Assembly (NCBI RefSeq): GCF_016086655.4
Contig: NC_052134.2
Location: 744,001-808,000, forward strand
Direction: 5' to 3'
DNA: 64,000 nt
Source: Lepeophtheirus salmonis
Lineage: Eukaryota > Arthropoda > Copepoda > Siphonostomatoida > Caligidae
Positions 25,445 to 39,869 of this stretch are shown here, one piece after another; the stretch's first letter is position 1, and the number at the start of each line of letters is the position of its first letter. The translations under genes and the position numbers were made by a program. The notes beneath the pieces are model-generated. The model did not search any database, was not told the DNA's origin, and worked only from the letters and a program-made list of their open reading frames with translations.

Positions 25445-28400
25445 AAGTATTTCATTATTATATACCAAAAACTCTTTAAAAGTTAACCAAATTTATAGAA
25501 GCTTTTATCAAAAATATATTCATATATTTGAAATAAAAAAATATCCAATTTGATATTTTTGCAAACTCAAATTAATGTTAATAAAAAACCTATATAAATA
25601 CAAAAAATTTTACCATTTAAATGAATATTAACAAATGCAGAACTAATGTTGATTGTTTCAAAAATGTTTTGAATTTAAAAGTGTCATTTTAAGTCTATGT
25701 TGGCATTCAATCATAAACAAAAAGCTTAATTTTTTTTAGAACAACAGTTAATCCTACTGCACCAAATACGTTAAAAAGTAAATTAAGGGTTTTTTAAATG
25801 TATTTAATGGATCTACATTAGTTATTGATATCATTTAAAGCATATAAAATGTTAAAATTGTGTTTTTTATGTATATTATATTATGAAAAAGCAATAATAA
25901 ATTTTACTTATTATACAATTTTATGTTCATACAACAATGCGCAATTTTTTTAAAGGAACTCTTTATATTTTTGCTAATTAATGGGTATTAATTTAAAAAA
26001 ATTACGTGTTGCTGTTGAAGGTTACACAGAGCAAATATATATTATTTTTATAAATGTAATTATGTAGTTAATTTTTTTTTATCAAAAAAAGAAAATTCTA
26101 TAAACTGTACCGTTTTTGGGTTAATATTCCCTCCCCCTATATACATACCTTTTCTGCTGAGGCCATTAAAATTGACTACAGCACAGTTTGTAGTATCTTA
26201 CACCATTTAATTGGATATTATTGGGCAATATTGGGTATATGCATCTTGATAGTGAGAGTCAACAGTTCTACATTTTATATTTTTTTAAATTCTGTGTATT
26301 TTTTAAAAATATTCTTCACCTTGTTTTTAATAATTTAATGGTATAAAGTGTTCTTAATGATTTCAGACTAGGATATCCGCCCGTTTCACAATATCATTAA
26401 AGAGCATTGAACATACATAATACGTACAAATATTGGAAAAGTTTCTTGAATAAAGGAAATTTCGAAAAGTTAGTGGAAAATATTTTTACGAGAAAACATA
26501 AAAATAAAGTTCTAAGCGTCCCCATCAAAAAAAAAAATATATATAAACCTACTCATGTCCCTGAACAAAATTACTATATTCGTCTTTTTTGAAGCCGTTT
26601 GGCCTTGACAAATTAGATTTGGTATTTTTATATTTGCTCCAACCTTAAAATAAATATGTATATTTTAGTTTTGTTATATGAAGCCATTTTCAGGAAATTC
26701 AGCTGAATAATTTCTCTACCACATTAAATATTTCACGTTGCAATGGAGCTACTTATACTAAAAAGTTGGAAATCGCTGATTCAAGGGTACCCTGTTTTAT
26801 CAAATATAATATATCAAAATTTAAGCCTAGTTAAAATGAACAAATAATGAATGTTTTGAGTTTTATTTGATAAATCTGGAAAATTATAAATCATTGAGCA
26901 CATTTTTGCTACCTTCAATTATTAAAAATATAGAATACAATATTTTTAACTGCTTAACCAAATACTAAGAAATATAATTAATTGTATCATTTTTTACTAG
27001 TAAAATCATATACGGAATGACAAATACATTAAAAAAATCAATTTCAATGTAAAAATACAATTATTCCAAACTAAATTTGTACATAAAATCCCAAAAATTG
27101 TCTGAGAAGTTTTTAACTTAGTCAAATTTAGTTCTTTGATAGTTTTTAGCAGGGAATGTCTTTTGGCAGTGGGAAAAAGCAAAATGAACACAAAAATGTG
27201 ACAGTCTAATATACTTTTATATTGTGTACAAAACTCCGTTTTTAACGATTTTCATGGGCGTCATATATTTTACAAATAAAATTGTTAGTATATTCTTTCT
27301 TTTCCATACCTAGGATGAATAAAATATATTATTTTTATCTACATACATACAAATGCTATGTTTGTAAATGTTTTATATTTTCTATTCATTTCTTGTTCAT
27401 TACAACTTTTTTGATAATTTATTTCTTTATAAAGATGCTTTGACTCAACCTTTCATATTTTTTTTCTATTTTAATTTTATTTAAAAGATAAAATAGATTT
27501 TAAAAGAAGGAAGCTCGTTCAAGTTTTTTTTTCTTATGTGTGAGAAAGAGAGGGGAAAACCTTTTTTAATGAATTGATTTATATTTTTATGTATTTGTCA
27601 AAATTCAAAACTTTAAATTAATAGATAAAGAACTTTTATTTCTTACAAATGGAAGGTTTTTTTTAACATAAGTATGTTAGTAGATATGACTCACTGTTTT
27701 AATTCTTGTATTTCTTTAATATTAGGATTTTATGTAAATACTCTTTTTATCTAATTTATATTTGTTTAAATCACATCTTTTTATCCAAAATATAAATATT
27801 TTTGCTGAGAAACATTTTAATAAAAGACTCTTTATTTAACTTAGTTTTACACGCATCCTTTTCTTGAAATTTTTATTTATCAACTATTCACATAGCAACA
27901 CCATATTTCTTTTTTAATACAAAATTTAATATACATTTTTGTTGTTTTTTCTAAAGGCTTTTTATTTTATATTTTAAAGTTGCACCATGATATTACATCA
28001 GTTGTATTCTATTCTGCGTTATTCATATTTGGTCAAAAGTAACAAAATATTAAATATTGGTATCTACATAAATTCAATTCATGTGTTGCAAAGAAGCTAT
28101 GCATCATATTTGTTATCTGTTTTTGTACTACAAATTATCATATCTTGAATAAATTTTTTGAAGAATCTTTACTATTTTATTATATTATTCTAAAATAACT
28201 AATTGTGAGTTAAGTTGAAACTATGAAAAAATATCAATTATATTTGTATTAATATAATTTTCATATTTTGTATGACAATAGGTTTTTTGTCATCAATTTT
28301 TTTTATATAAATTAATAAGAAAATCAGTATATCCCTGTCAATGTAGCATTAGTAGGGAACTTTGAACCATCTAAAATTTAGCTCTATTATAGAGCATCTC

Positions 28401-29300
28401 TCATGTTGGGGAAATTTGATTCAGAATTCGTCTATTTATAGTTTTTTTCGTGTATTTCTGTCAACTTTTTGTTTTTTTTAATTTTTCTGAAAAAATGTTT
28501 TCAAAAAATTGTAAAAAAATTCAACTGAATTAAATCTATAGTATTAAACCAACGTTTCTCTATATTAATATTTGAATAAACATAAGGAATTTTTATATAA
28601 AAAATGGCAATGTAGAGGATGCTCTGAATAAAGTGCTCCCTTAGATATATTATATATATATATATTTTAAATGTTCCTTGTATTAGTCAAATGGAGTTAC
28701 ACTGATTAAGTATATGTTAACATTGTAATATAACAATTACTCCATATGAAATAGAAATTGAATACATTAAGAAAAAATTATTTCCTGAGATTGTTAAATA
28801 TTTTTGATCCAAGAAACAATATCGTAGTAATATTAATTGAATAACACCGGCATTTTGCATGTAGCATCGAGTGTGTATACAGGAAGCACTGTGTTTTATA
28901 TATGTAATATAAAATACCTTATTCTAAAAAATAATAAAATTTAGAAAAGAGCTTATGTATGTTGAGCAAAGCCATTGAGCGCTCAAAAGACTTATATACT
29001 TCCTGGGTCAGAACATTACATTACTTTTTTTCTCTTAAACTCTTATAATTTTCGTTCATTATAAGGGATAAAAAATATATTAAATTATATAAGTACAGAA
29101 TAGCTACGATTGAGTGTGGTCATTGAAACACGAAGAGTAACACTGACAATTTGTTATGGAGTTATATTATATATATTCTTAAACAAAGTTTGTCTGTTAG
29201 CTGCCGCCTAATTACTCTTGGCAATACCAGGTACTACCGCTAGTTCATATATAAAAATCCAAATATCAACTACTTAATAATGTAAATTCATCTTAAGCAG
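25445..29300. other. AT-rich DNA without a recognisable gene; one possible partial R1 copy
   Basis: No exon or element is recognised apart from a possible partial R1 5' segment at 29105-29165 (GAGTAACACTGACAATTTG resembles GAGTAACCCTGAGAATTT of the 45.7 kb copy). There is a (TA)n run near 28650. Confidence 0.5.
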
Positions 29301-29304
29301 GGAT

Positions 29305-30193
29305 TACAGGGATGTTGACCCTACTTTTATCCTATCGAGAATAATTTCTTTTGAGAAAGATTAAGTATGTAGAATGTCCGCCTCCAGGAATGTTTACAGT
29401 GAAAGTTACTAATATTTCATGAATATTTTTCCAAACAAATTTAACTGTTATTCGTTACTTGAAGCATGTCACTTTTAAAACAAAATATTAATTATTCTTT
29501 AGAATAACATTGTAAAGAGATGATTTAAAAAAATTATATTTAAGTTTCTTTATACTGGCTGGGGATTTTAAAACTGGAATATTTTTAGACCTCAATATCT
29601 TGACAACTCTGAGATCTTTGCTTATGGAAGTGTGCTCATTAGATATAGCCAACAAAATTATATTAAAAAAATACAAACTGCTTGAGGAGATTTTTGAGTT
29701 TACGAAGCACCCAAACCAACTGTTTAGGATGTTACACAGGCTTTCAAGAATTTTGATAGGTCAGAAAAACCTGCAAAAACAACTCAGGATCGTTCTGAAA
29801 GCATAAAAACAGAACCCATACTATGTTTGCCAAATGGCAAAGGAATTGGGGGCCCCGTGCTTGTCAAATCTGAACCCCTTCGACTAATATTTATGAGGAG
29901 TCCTGAAAAGAGAGTCTAATAACGTACACATAACGCTGTTACCCCTTACAGGAGCCAATTCTTGAGGCAAAAGCCAATAAGTACAAGGACTTCCTTATCA
30001 AGGCCTTTACCATGTTTAGAGTCAAGTGGTAGGATGTGGTTGAATCTGTATATGTTTAGATGGAGTGATTGACTTCACTATGGATCCTTTCTTGTAAGAT
30101 CAAAAGATTTGTAAATTGCTTAATTATTTTTCGGAAATAAATTTTAATATTTATATTTCAGAAACTTTCCAGATTTAAAATCGCCACCCTGTA
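29305..30193 (+). pseudogene. mariner element remnant, about 0.89 kb
   Basis: The left end TACAGGGATG and the right end CCACCCTGTA (to 30193) are approximate inverted repeats flanking a decayed transposase. PKPTV-DVTQAF (about 29713) fits the second DNA-binding helix. CLSNLNPFD followed by YL-GVLKRESNN (about 29855-29925) is the third catalytic block, with the Asp of SPDLNP replaced by Asn. DFLIKAFTMFRVKW (about 29990) is the conserved tail. The catalytic middle is deleted or unrecognisable. The 3' quarter, from GAGTCTAATAACGTACAC onward, is clearly homologous to the element at 43267-43747, so the two belong to one family. Confidence 0.75.
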
Positions 30194-30769
30194 TAATTAT
30201 AAATATATTACTTATTTTTTTCAAATGTGAACTCAAACTTTATATTTTAATTTTATTTTTATTCATATGATTCTATTTTGATAAAAAAAAAAGTATCATG
30301 AACAATTTTATTTAAAGAAATAAATGACAAACGCTTTACTTATTAATACATTAATCAAAATATCAACGAAATAATTTAGTTAAACGTATTGAAAATAATT
30401 TTGTATACAGAATATATAAAATGTATATTTATAGTTTTAATGAATATTTTAATATTTACATGAATGTTATACAAGATAAGTAAATAGAATAATGCACTTG
30501 AATCAGTAGTAATGCCATACATAGCATATGTTTACCTTGTATAGATAAAATACTGAAATAATATATTTTAGAATTTTAAATCAGTCTTATCAAATAGAAT
30601 ATTGTGTTTTGTAAAGATTTGGAAGAATTGTTTTGTTAATATAAAAAGAAAAAATATTAAATCATAAATAATATGTAACTCATTTTTCAAAGGAAATAAA
30701 CACAAAATTGTAAAGAGTGCAAATATTAGCAAAATTGAGGTGAGTGTAAATCCCAAAAAAAGAAAGAAT

Positions 30770-30990
30770 GTCTATAGAAATAGGCATATCTTCTTCTAGA
30801 GATAACTAGAGGTGTATAACATATGTCCAAGAAAGCTGGAGGTGTGTATTTGTGTTTATTTCATTTCTTTCAAAGTTGTTTTCAGCTGATCTAATACAAT
30901 GTCTGGACAGATAAGCTGATCTCCTCCCGTGCGTTCTTTCAATTGTCTGAGTGTCCAAGTGATTTTCCTATTGCTTTTATTAATAAAAAC
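30770..30990 (+). repeat. Dispersed repeat family R1, copy 4
   Basis: The core CAGCTGATCTAATACAATG starts at 30883. It is followed by ATAAGCTGATCTCCTCC, TTCTTTCAATTGTC and GTGATTTTCC. Upstream, TTTATTTCATTTCTTTCAAAG parallels TTTATTTCATTCATATTAAAG of the 44.1 kb copy. Confidence 0.65.
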
Positions 30991-33440
30991 TAGCAGGACA
31001 TATATTATACAAAACTATAAATTATAGTGCTCCTTGATTGCTGATATGTTAAAATTTTCAAAATATACTTAAAGTTTAGATCATTAATAGACTTTTGATA
31101 TTTAAGATCATATAAGTGATAAAATTATAATTATTCGATTAATTTATATCTTCTTTTTTGCTGACATTCTTAGGGAATTTTTTGTTTTCATCTTCTAAAC
31201 TATTCAATCGTAGTTAATCAAGCTGAAACAAGAAGTAAAATACTCCATCTAAAGAACTAATTAGCTGCTCTAATAAAAATTTAAAATTATAATAAACTTA
31301 AAAGTTAACTTAATTTATCAAACGAAAATATATATTCAATTTGTTCATAAATAAACTAAGGATAAGATGGTGCACTTTTTTTAAACATATTTACTTTCCG
31401 TGTGAGTAAAATTGAAAATAGATATGAGGGAAGAGGCAGATTTTAAAAGTTTATATAACTATTAAAATCACGGTCCTTGCTGTATATCTTGAAGAAATAA
31501 ATATCATCAAGATATTAAAATATACCGTGTTTTTATTTCTAGCATTGACAATGATAAAGACTTTTTGCATTAAAATATACATCAGATGAACTAAATGCAC
31601 ATAGGTTCACAGCTTAAGTTTATATTTTCTGAGGTAAATACAACTGAGTCAAGGAAAAATCATCATATTATCTACATGTTCCATGTATATCCGTGATAAT
31701 ACATTTAGTAGGAATAAACCAATGACACAATTAGAATATTTTAATCTAATCAGAAGCACATCTTTTTTAATACTTAAATTAATTATAAAGAAAGACATAT
31801 ATGTTTATCTCATTAGTTTTTAAAGCGATGATAATAAAATTTCTGCACTATTTGTTTGTCATTCAAAAAAAGTGAGCATGTTAAACTTTTCTACTGGATT
31901 CATAATTTTTTGTATTCACATAAAAATTTTAATCAAAAAAGGTTAAACATAATCCTAAAATGTAATTCAAAATGTTGAAAACCAAATTAAAATACAAAAA
32001 ACACAAATAAAAAAAGGAGATAAGAGCTGTTTGAGTTCTATGAAGAAAATTATTACACATTACAAGTTGAATATGAAATAGAAAAATATAGTTTGTTATG
32101 TTTAATTTTGGTTTTGCTTAGAAGTTTTTTTTTTTTTGTATTTTAGAATTTGAACAAACGAGAAGTTTATTTTAGTTATTTATGTTGTTTTTTTCCATTC
32201 TTCTTCTCGATTAATACTTTATTTATATCAATTAAATTTTATTCCAATTAAATTAGTGGGAAATTCGTGTTCTATTGTTACAAAAATAGAATGATCTTAT
32301 TTACTCACTAATGGCTTGTGTTGGAGGGAAAAAATCACTTATATCAAAATTCCTCATTACAAAATAAGCGTTTTAAAAAAAAAAAAAAAATATGGAGGAA
32401 GTATGTTTTATATGAGTTTTTTTTTCCCGGATAGGTACTATTCTTTTTTATTTAAATTATATAAATAATTCCTTCATAGCGATGAAACTATGGATATACA
32501 TACATAAATAATTTTATTTGACGCATTTTGCATTCATAATTTATATACCACCTAGAAAAAGAGTCTCTTGAGAGTCCACCATCATATTATTATTTTTTAC
32601 AAAAAGGACTTTTTTTTAAATTAGGAAATTGAATGAGTCATTTTAATTTTTTTATTATTTTCCTTCTTTATTTTTTATTTAATCATTTCATGTCTATAAT
32701 TTAATTTCTTAGTAAAAAAAAGAAAGGGTATCAATTTTATGGTGTTTCTGTTTATGGTTATGGTTAAGCCTCTTCGTTTATTTTAAAGCTATGCCTGTGT
32801 GTATATAAATGAAGGTAATTATTAGAGGTATATAAGCATATATACATGCTATACATACAGAAACAATTTACTTTATTTTATTTATTCTATTGAATATTTT
32901 ATTATACATAGTTAGTTTATTCTAAATTGCATTCTTTAAATCTTTTAGGTTTGTAATATACCATATAAATATATTTGTCAAATTTAGTTTGAAATTATAC
33001 AAAACGTGTGTATTTTTAAGTATTTGAAAATAATTGAATCATAAAGTTTTTACCTACCATATGTGTTTCAATCATAATCAAGTAGAATGGAGACTCATTT
33101 CAAACTATTTAAGCGGCATTTTGTATTAATTTATATAACTATCCTTGCAGTAGATGTAATATATGGATCTTCACTGTTCTACACTACTAGATATTCGTAG
33201 GGGAGTACAAACAAAATTTAATAATAAGGGAGAAGGTGCGAATGCTGTTATCTAAAGCTGTGTTTAAATTTGAAAGATTATGGTACAATTATCCTATGGA
33301 ACTTTTTTTCAAAAAGCTTTATATAAACTAATATTATATGTATGTTTGAATATAAAGTGCGTTTAAAAATAAACGCAGAAAATTACCGACCCATAAAAAT
33401 TGGCCGTATATTGAATGCCGTAAAACCTTCAATGTCAATT
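30991..33440. other. AT-rich DNA without a recognisable gene
   Basis: No coding or mobile-element signature is seen. The sequence is rich in A/T homopolymers, for example A16 near 32375. Confidence 0.55.
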
Positions 33441-33780
33441 TATACTTCATTGAAAAAACTTAAATAAATATTTTAAATAACGTCCAGCAGACAACCTTAT
33501 TTGACGTCCCAACTGCGTTAGCCCCATGGGGCATGATGATGTGGGTGTCTCTTCCACTGAATTCCGCCTCAATTGATAGTCACCCAGACATGCGACTAAG
33601 TAATTCTTCTAACTCAACTAATTCATTTTATTTTGCTACTCTAAGGGTCATAACCACTTCTTTCGGTTTGACAATGTTCTTGAGTTTTAGTCCATTGGAC
33701 AAGAGAACTACAATATTTTCAAACTTTACTGTTCGTGACTCAACTAAACTTAGTAACTGATCTACAAAATCATGTCTCTA
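33440..33780 (-). other. Possible decayed coding segment, unidentified
   Basis: The stretch is less AT-rich than its surroundings and open on both strands. The minus-strand reading (with FVDQLLSLVESRTVKFENI and then VELEELLSRMSG after one stop) looks more protein-like than the plus frame at 33533-33760, being leucine- and charge-rich like a Gag or coiled coil. I recognise no family. Confidence 0.25.
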
Positions 33781-35270
33781 TCACAAATAAAAAAAACAAA
33801 GTTCTCAGGAATTTAAAATTCATATAATTTAAGAAAATTATCTTAATATACATGTAAATTTTTGTTTATAGTTTTCTTACATGTGTAGAGGCAGCATAAA
33901 AAGATCCTGTAATTTGAAGAAATAAAGTAGAAAACTTCGTTTTTTCTTTTTTTTTCCTATTTTTACTTTATAAGAAATTATTTTGATAATTTTCACGGAT
34001 AAAAAAAAACAATTTAGCTCAATTTTTTGTTATTCTGTTAAAAAGTAAATTATTAAGAAATGTAAAGTTTTTGATAACGTATATTTTGTATGAGTTTTAT
34101 TAATATTAAGTTGCGCAATTTGATGTTGAAGTTATCATAATATTAAATATTTGATAAGAAATTGTATTCGGTCTTTCAATTTAGACAAGAAAATCTGCAG
34201 CGGATCTTATTTCTCTCGTTGTTATGTGATAAGTCATTGAGTCTAGACCATGATTCAAGAATTTGAATTGGATTATTTTTTTTTTTCTTTCTATCCCAAC
34301 TTTTCCCTTAGAAAATCAAAAGTGACTGAAAGAAAATGGCTTAATTATTTATTAGTGGTGTTCAAATATAATTTGAAATAGCAACACTCGTTATTTATTA
34401 TTCAAAAAATATCAAAAGTGTAATCTAAAGAATTAAAAAAAGTTATTTTTCCACAATAAGTTATCACAAAAAGTGGTTCCAGGATCTTTTTATGCTGCTT
34501 CTACAGATATACATACAGTTTATTTTTCGTACAAAATCTGTATATTACAAGTATTTACTAAATAATATGAAGTTTTTAAAATTATCTTTCTACGATAGTT
34601 AAAAAAGATACCATCACGACTTTAAGGAGGTGAAAACGAGTCTTAAATGTTATTTTGGGAGAAAAAGGTAACTGAACCAATTTATTTTTATTGTGTTCTT
34701 TATATCAACAATTTGATCTATTGCATATTTGTATGTGATGTATATAGCTTTAAGTAATATATACTTTTGCAAAATACAAGAAAATAAATTTGGTTCCTAT
34801 ATTCGAATACACACTTACCGAGAAACTTTTTTCCCTACACATAATAGTCTCTATAACTATACTAAAAGTGTATTATAAAAACTCACAGTTACAAATAAAT
34901 TAAATAAATGGACCAATCAAATGTTGTTAAAAGTGTCTCTTTTAATTTATGTAATTTTTTTTTAACTACAGAAAACATTAGTACCGAAGATGGGTAATTA
35001 ATCAAAAACTGACTTTGAGACTGACTTTGTAAAATATAACTATCAACATTTCAAATGATAAGTATCTATATGTGATTATAAAGTTAAGGAAAATTGTTCA
35101 TATACAATAATAAACGAACACTTGCAAATCTTGGATGTTACTGTTCTTACAAACATAAAAGAAGCCATGTACATTTACTTTTTATTTTATGTATAGTTGA
35201 TTAGATTTATTACAGTTTTTGAGACCTTTTATAAATTGAAGATTTAATTTTGTTACAAAATGTATCATTT
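33781..35270. other. AT-rich DNA without a recognisable gene
   Basis: No exon, RNA gene or element is recognised on either strand. Confidence 0.55.
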
Positions 35271-35274
35271 GTAT

Positions 35275-35650
35275 TGTTGCATCGGTCCTCGGACTGATTA
35301 TCTAATCAGTCTTTTTTCCACCTCTTCGGTTTTTTTATCGCTCCGATCTTCGTGTAGCAATTAGTATGTCCTTCTATCGTAGATGTCTATAAAATTTTCT
35401 TGACTCCTGGCTTGGATTTTTAAAAAAAATGAAAGAAAAAAAATAATCGATATCTATAACTTTTAATACTGTCGAGCTCTGCGTTCTATATAAACACATC
35501 CAACTTGAAATCTGAAGTATCTTTTTCTTTGAAAGAGGTCATGTGTACAAGCTGGAAGATCTACGTCATTTCAGCAATTTTAGTAACCATAAAAGACAAA
35601 TAAAGACCGGTCTTTGAACTCACTAATTTTATAAGGGACTACAGTCTTTT
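35275..35650 (+). other. Compositionally distinct segment with palindromes and a TATA motif
   Basis: The segment contains a perfect 9-bp hairpin, GACTGATTA-TC-TAATCAGTC (35292-35311), followed directly by T6. It also has TATATAAA at about 35488, a short frame from ATG 35541 (MCTSWKIYVISAILVTIKDK, stop) and a 14-bp palindrome AAAGACCGGTCTTT at 35602-35615. It is clearly less AT-rich than its flanks. It could be an LTR, a MITE or a promoter with a short upstream exon. The sequence alone does not decide. Confidence 0.3.
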
Positions 35651-36252
35651 TCGTGCTTTGTAACTAATCAAACACTAATTATTCACAATGTATATACTTT
35701 TGCAATACAATGTAATCTTGATGAAGTTACAGAATCCCACATTCCTTATGTTCAATTTTAACGTGAATATTTGTTTTAAAAACAAGACAACCATAAATAA
35801 ATGTAAACATTGAATGGCTAATGAACTGGAAAAAGTAGTCGTATAACATGTTTGATTAGTAAATAATATGTTGTTTTTACAATATCGGTATATATCGAAT
35901 AATGCAGATAAAGTAAATGTACATAAATTGTTTTGTTATTTAAAAAATAAAATAATATATTACTTTATTGCACAAAGAATATGTGTTTTTTTATGAAATC
36001 CATTTAATATTTACGAAGATTTGGATTATAAACACGGTAGGGTTGTAAAAAGTGGAATATTAATTAATGTTTACTTTATTATTACTATGAAAAGGTTAAG
36101 TGATTATTGTAAATAATTGTGATGAATGTAAATATTCTGTTTTCACCGTCCTTTTTAGCGTCCTAAGATGTCCTAGATGCTGAAGTTAATGTGATGACGA
36201 TTGTTAAGTGTTCTATCAGCCTAGTTTTTAAGTTACCAAAGACAAAAAAAAA

Positions 36253-36895
36253 ATGGAGAATACCTCTCCAGGTTTGCATAATTTAAACAGGGATAAGAAG
36301 TTCTCGTTAAGTTTGGAGAATAATTCAAAGGAGGATCCCACTAAGTGGATGAATCATCTCGCCAATGACTTATCTTTGGCTTCTGCGACATTCAGAAGGG
36401 CTTAAGGATTAGTTTATTTTACAAAAACCCCATGCCACCTTCTAACAGAAGACATGAAAGCCAGGAGACTCGATAAGTGCATGAAAATCCTCATATGAAT
36501 CAATACAAATAGGTCAATTGTGGAAGTTTTCTTAGATAAGAAGATTTTCAAAGTAGATCAATTCCACAACCACTGGAATGAACACTGCCTAGCAAAAACA
36601 AAAAAAAAGGTCTAAGGGGTTTTACACAACAAATATCGGCTAATGAAAAGAGGATGGATCTGTTCTTTTTCAATGCTGGACTAAAAATCGGCCAGGAGGC
36701 CTACTTTAAAGTACAAAGATACACCATCTTGTCTTCGCTGTAGAACAACTTCCCGGAGGGTAACTATAAGTGACACAGGACGGCGCCCCCTCTCACACGT
36801 CTGCCAAGTGACAAAAGTTCTGCACAGATAATATGGCGCAAATTAGGTCCAGAGAGATATTGCCCCCTTTCTATAACAATATTAAAGAAACGTGA
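36253..36895 (+). pseudogene. mariner transposase remnant, 3' truncated
   Basis: The ATG at 36253 opens MENTSPGLHNLNRDKKFSLS. Later pieces in shifting frames give HLLTEDMKARRLDKCMKIL, EVFLDKKIFKVDQFHNHWNE (first catalytic Asp, in the FSDEK position), CLAKTKKKV, the segment GLKIGQEAYFKVQRYTIL (about 36680) and TQDGAPSHTSAK (second catalytic Asp, about 36777) with QKFCTDNMAQIRSREILPP. The frame then stops at 36895, before the SPDLNPLD block, so the third Asp and tail are missing. This is a DD34D-type mariner, inactive because of stops and the truncated 3' end. The 5' untranslated part probably begins before 36150. Confidence 0.83.
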
Positions 36896-36899
36896 TTAT

Positions 36900-39860
36900 A
36901 GTTAAGATCCTTTATAATCAAACAATTATAAGCTTTGATTTGAATAGCCAAATATAAATATTTACGCAACCATTTCATTTCTTTTTAACTTGTTTTCTTT
37001 GGTGAATATTTAAATGTAATAATACATTTTTTTTTGTGTGTCTTACTTACATACATTCTGACAAATGAAAACATTTTTCTATTCTTTTGATTCAAAATTT
37101 TAAGCGAGTGGAAAGAATGAGGATTGTTTCATTCCTAATTTAATGGCAAAGATGTAGGAATATGAACTGCACAGTGCACATGCTACTACTATGCTTTAAT
37201 ATATATTCAAATGGCTATTCATATACGTATAGTACATGTATATTATATATACCTATATAATCTTTTTAAAAATTCGTTTTTTAATATTTTTTGTCAAAAG
37301 CAGATGCTGCAAGATACTAAAGAAAAATTAAATATATTTAAAAGATATAATTTTAGAAGTACAAAAGGCTTATATAAATTCAAATGTAATCGTACGTGTA
37401 GCAACTTCTATCTAAAGAGTAATATTTAATATTTAAATTCAATATCATAATTAATATCATAAATCATTAATTGAGCTACATATTATGAAAATATCGTTGT
37501 TGTTTTTTTTCAATTTATAAATTTAATCTTGGCATTAATAAATATTTAAAATTGGGAGCATTCAGCAGAAATAAATTTATTAGATTGCATTTATTTCTAA
37601 TAATATATATGTCGTGGCATTACTTTTATTGGTACTCCCAAAACCTTCCTTTAACATTAAATTGTAGGGAAAAGAGAGATAATGCTGTCCCCAATATTAT
37701 TTAATAATTAAGTATGGAGTATTGCCTAGAGTTTCACAAAAGTAAATTTACATTAAACCAATCTACGTTCAAACACCAGATAAGGGGGAAAAAACAGTAA
37801 AATGATATGTAAAAACAATATGCAGTATATACGCCTGTATATGTAAGGTCATATTTGCCGACTAGCTATTTTCCTTTTTTGGCCAAATGTATGAAGAGTC
37901 AGTCCTTGAAGTTATACCACCTAACAGGTTTAATAATATAATAAAAAGCACTAATCCTTTTCTTTTGTGGTCCACCGTTTTCATTTTATATTGCCTCAGA
38001 GATCGTGCCACTAAATATTTTTTTAATTTTATCAATGGAGGCCTTATATGAAGGAAACTCCTGCAAACTTAGTCAAGAAAAGGTGACAACATCTTGGATG
38101 CCGTGCTAATGAAGATGGTATTGAGGGCTCGAGCAATATCTCCGAAAACTCTTTTATAAGTAAAAAAGGGAAATGATTCCCTTACAAAGTTTGTGACCTA
38201 TTCATTATTAACTAATTAAATTTATGAAATATAAAAATATGAAAAGGAATTTCATACGTCCATAACAAGTGTTGCTAATTGGTTAAGATATTTGTGTTTG
38301 AAGTCAAACAGTTGAAGATGAGCAAGTTGTTGACACAAACTACTCGGACAACTTAGGGCATGCACAGAAATAATTTATTATGATTAAAGAACTGCAACAT
38401 AAACCATAAATTTTCAATTGGTTGGGAATTACATTAAGATCATGAGTTTTAAAAATGGATACTTCTGTTAATGTAAATTTTGTTTATATTATATTGACAA
38501 TAACCATCATTATCAATTACTATTTATTGACCATTATAACTTTCTCAGCGTGCCCCAAAGCTGTTTCAAACTACCCAATCAGTGAAACAAAAACAAAAAG
38601 TGGGCATTCAAACTGATATTACAGCTCAAGAATCATACAATATTGTATGAAATTGGTGCCAAAAGTTAAATATGCTTTGTACTTTGTCTAAAGAGTTAGT
38701 CACACCTCAATGTCGTTTCTACATGTTGATAAATATGCCAAAAAGTTAATATTGTCTCATCAAGCTTCCCTATATTCCTTATTTATATTCTAAAAACTAT
38801 TGCAAATATGACTTGCAATATGCTATAAAAGCTCTTTTTGTTTAAATTATTTAGTTTTTTTGAAATATGATTAATTATTATCGTTAATAGTTTTAATAGA
38901 CACCAATAATGTAGTGGGAGAAATGTCTCTAATTATTGTGTGGGAATAATGTGAGGTTATTAGAGAATCTCGAGAGAATCTCAGTTACATTAAAAATACA
39001 CCATTAGATACTAGAAAAATAACATTAATTAAATAAATGACAAAAAAATAATAAAAAAATCACATTATGAAATTGTTAATAAATTTAATTAGTGGTATGA
39101 CATTTCAAAATAGAAAATAAAAAGTAATTAATTATTTTTCTATTTATACTTATGAATATGTTTTGATCTCTTAACAGAACCATACTATTATCACAAAAAT
39201 ATACATCTTATTGTTAAATATTTATACATTAATGTGTAATGTTTAGTATAGTTAATATAGTTTTGCTAAAGATTTGAGTTTTATTTACAGGGATTATATA
39301 AAAATTTAAATAATTTTTTTTTATTTATTTGTGTTTATCTATATAAAGATTCCCAGGCACATATATGTACAAATATAAGAAATGAACCACTAAGTATAGT
39401 TATTCAAAAATACTCTCAATGTAGAGAAAATCACTTGATTAAATTTGACATATGATACCTATAGTGATTTTTAGATAATATGTCATTAAATATTCCATGG
39501 GACTAAATACAGAGTGTAAACATAAAGCTATAGGTATAAAATCTATAAAGTATAATTATTACTTATTTTAATGTAATCTTTTGACAATTTCTCTTATAAT
39601 AATATTATTGAAAATAATTATATGAAAGAAAGAAAATTTATTGAAGCATAATTTAAAATAAAATCTTCTCGTTTCTTTTCTTTTTTTAAATCATTGGCTT
39701 GCATGAGTATTGACTAAATTTCTATTATTTTCTAGAACCAATGATGTATCCAAACAGTTATAATTGGAATCTGAAACAACTAATTAGTATTTACATGTTA
39801 TATCTTATAAGACATAAACAAGTTTAGTTTCTGTAATTATTATATTAAATAATTCCGTGG
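36900..39860. other. AT-rich DNA without a recognisable gene
   Basis: Decayed open stretches around 37850-38170 and 37211-37429 show no known motif. Nothing else is supported. Confidence 0.5.
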
Positions 39861-39869
39861 AGACCTTGT

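Noticed and set aside
35292..35317. Hairpin plus T-run as a bacterial-type terminator
   Set aside because: The genome is eukaryotic, with spliced genes. The structure is reported only as a palindrome.
35541..35603. Signal-peptide-like start as first coding exon of the Ig gene
   Set aside because: The available GT donors before its stop are in phase 0, but the exon at 48069 needs an upstream exon ending in phase 1. No good donor consensus is present.
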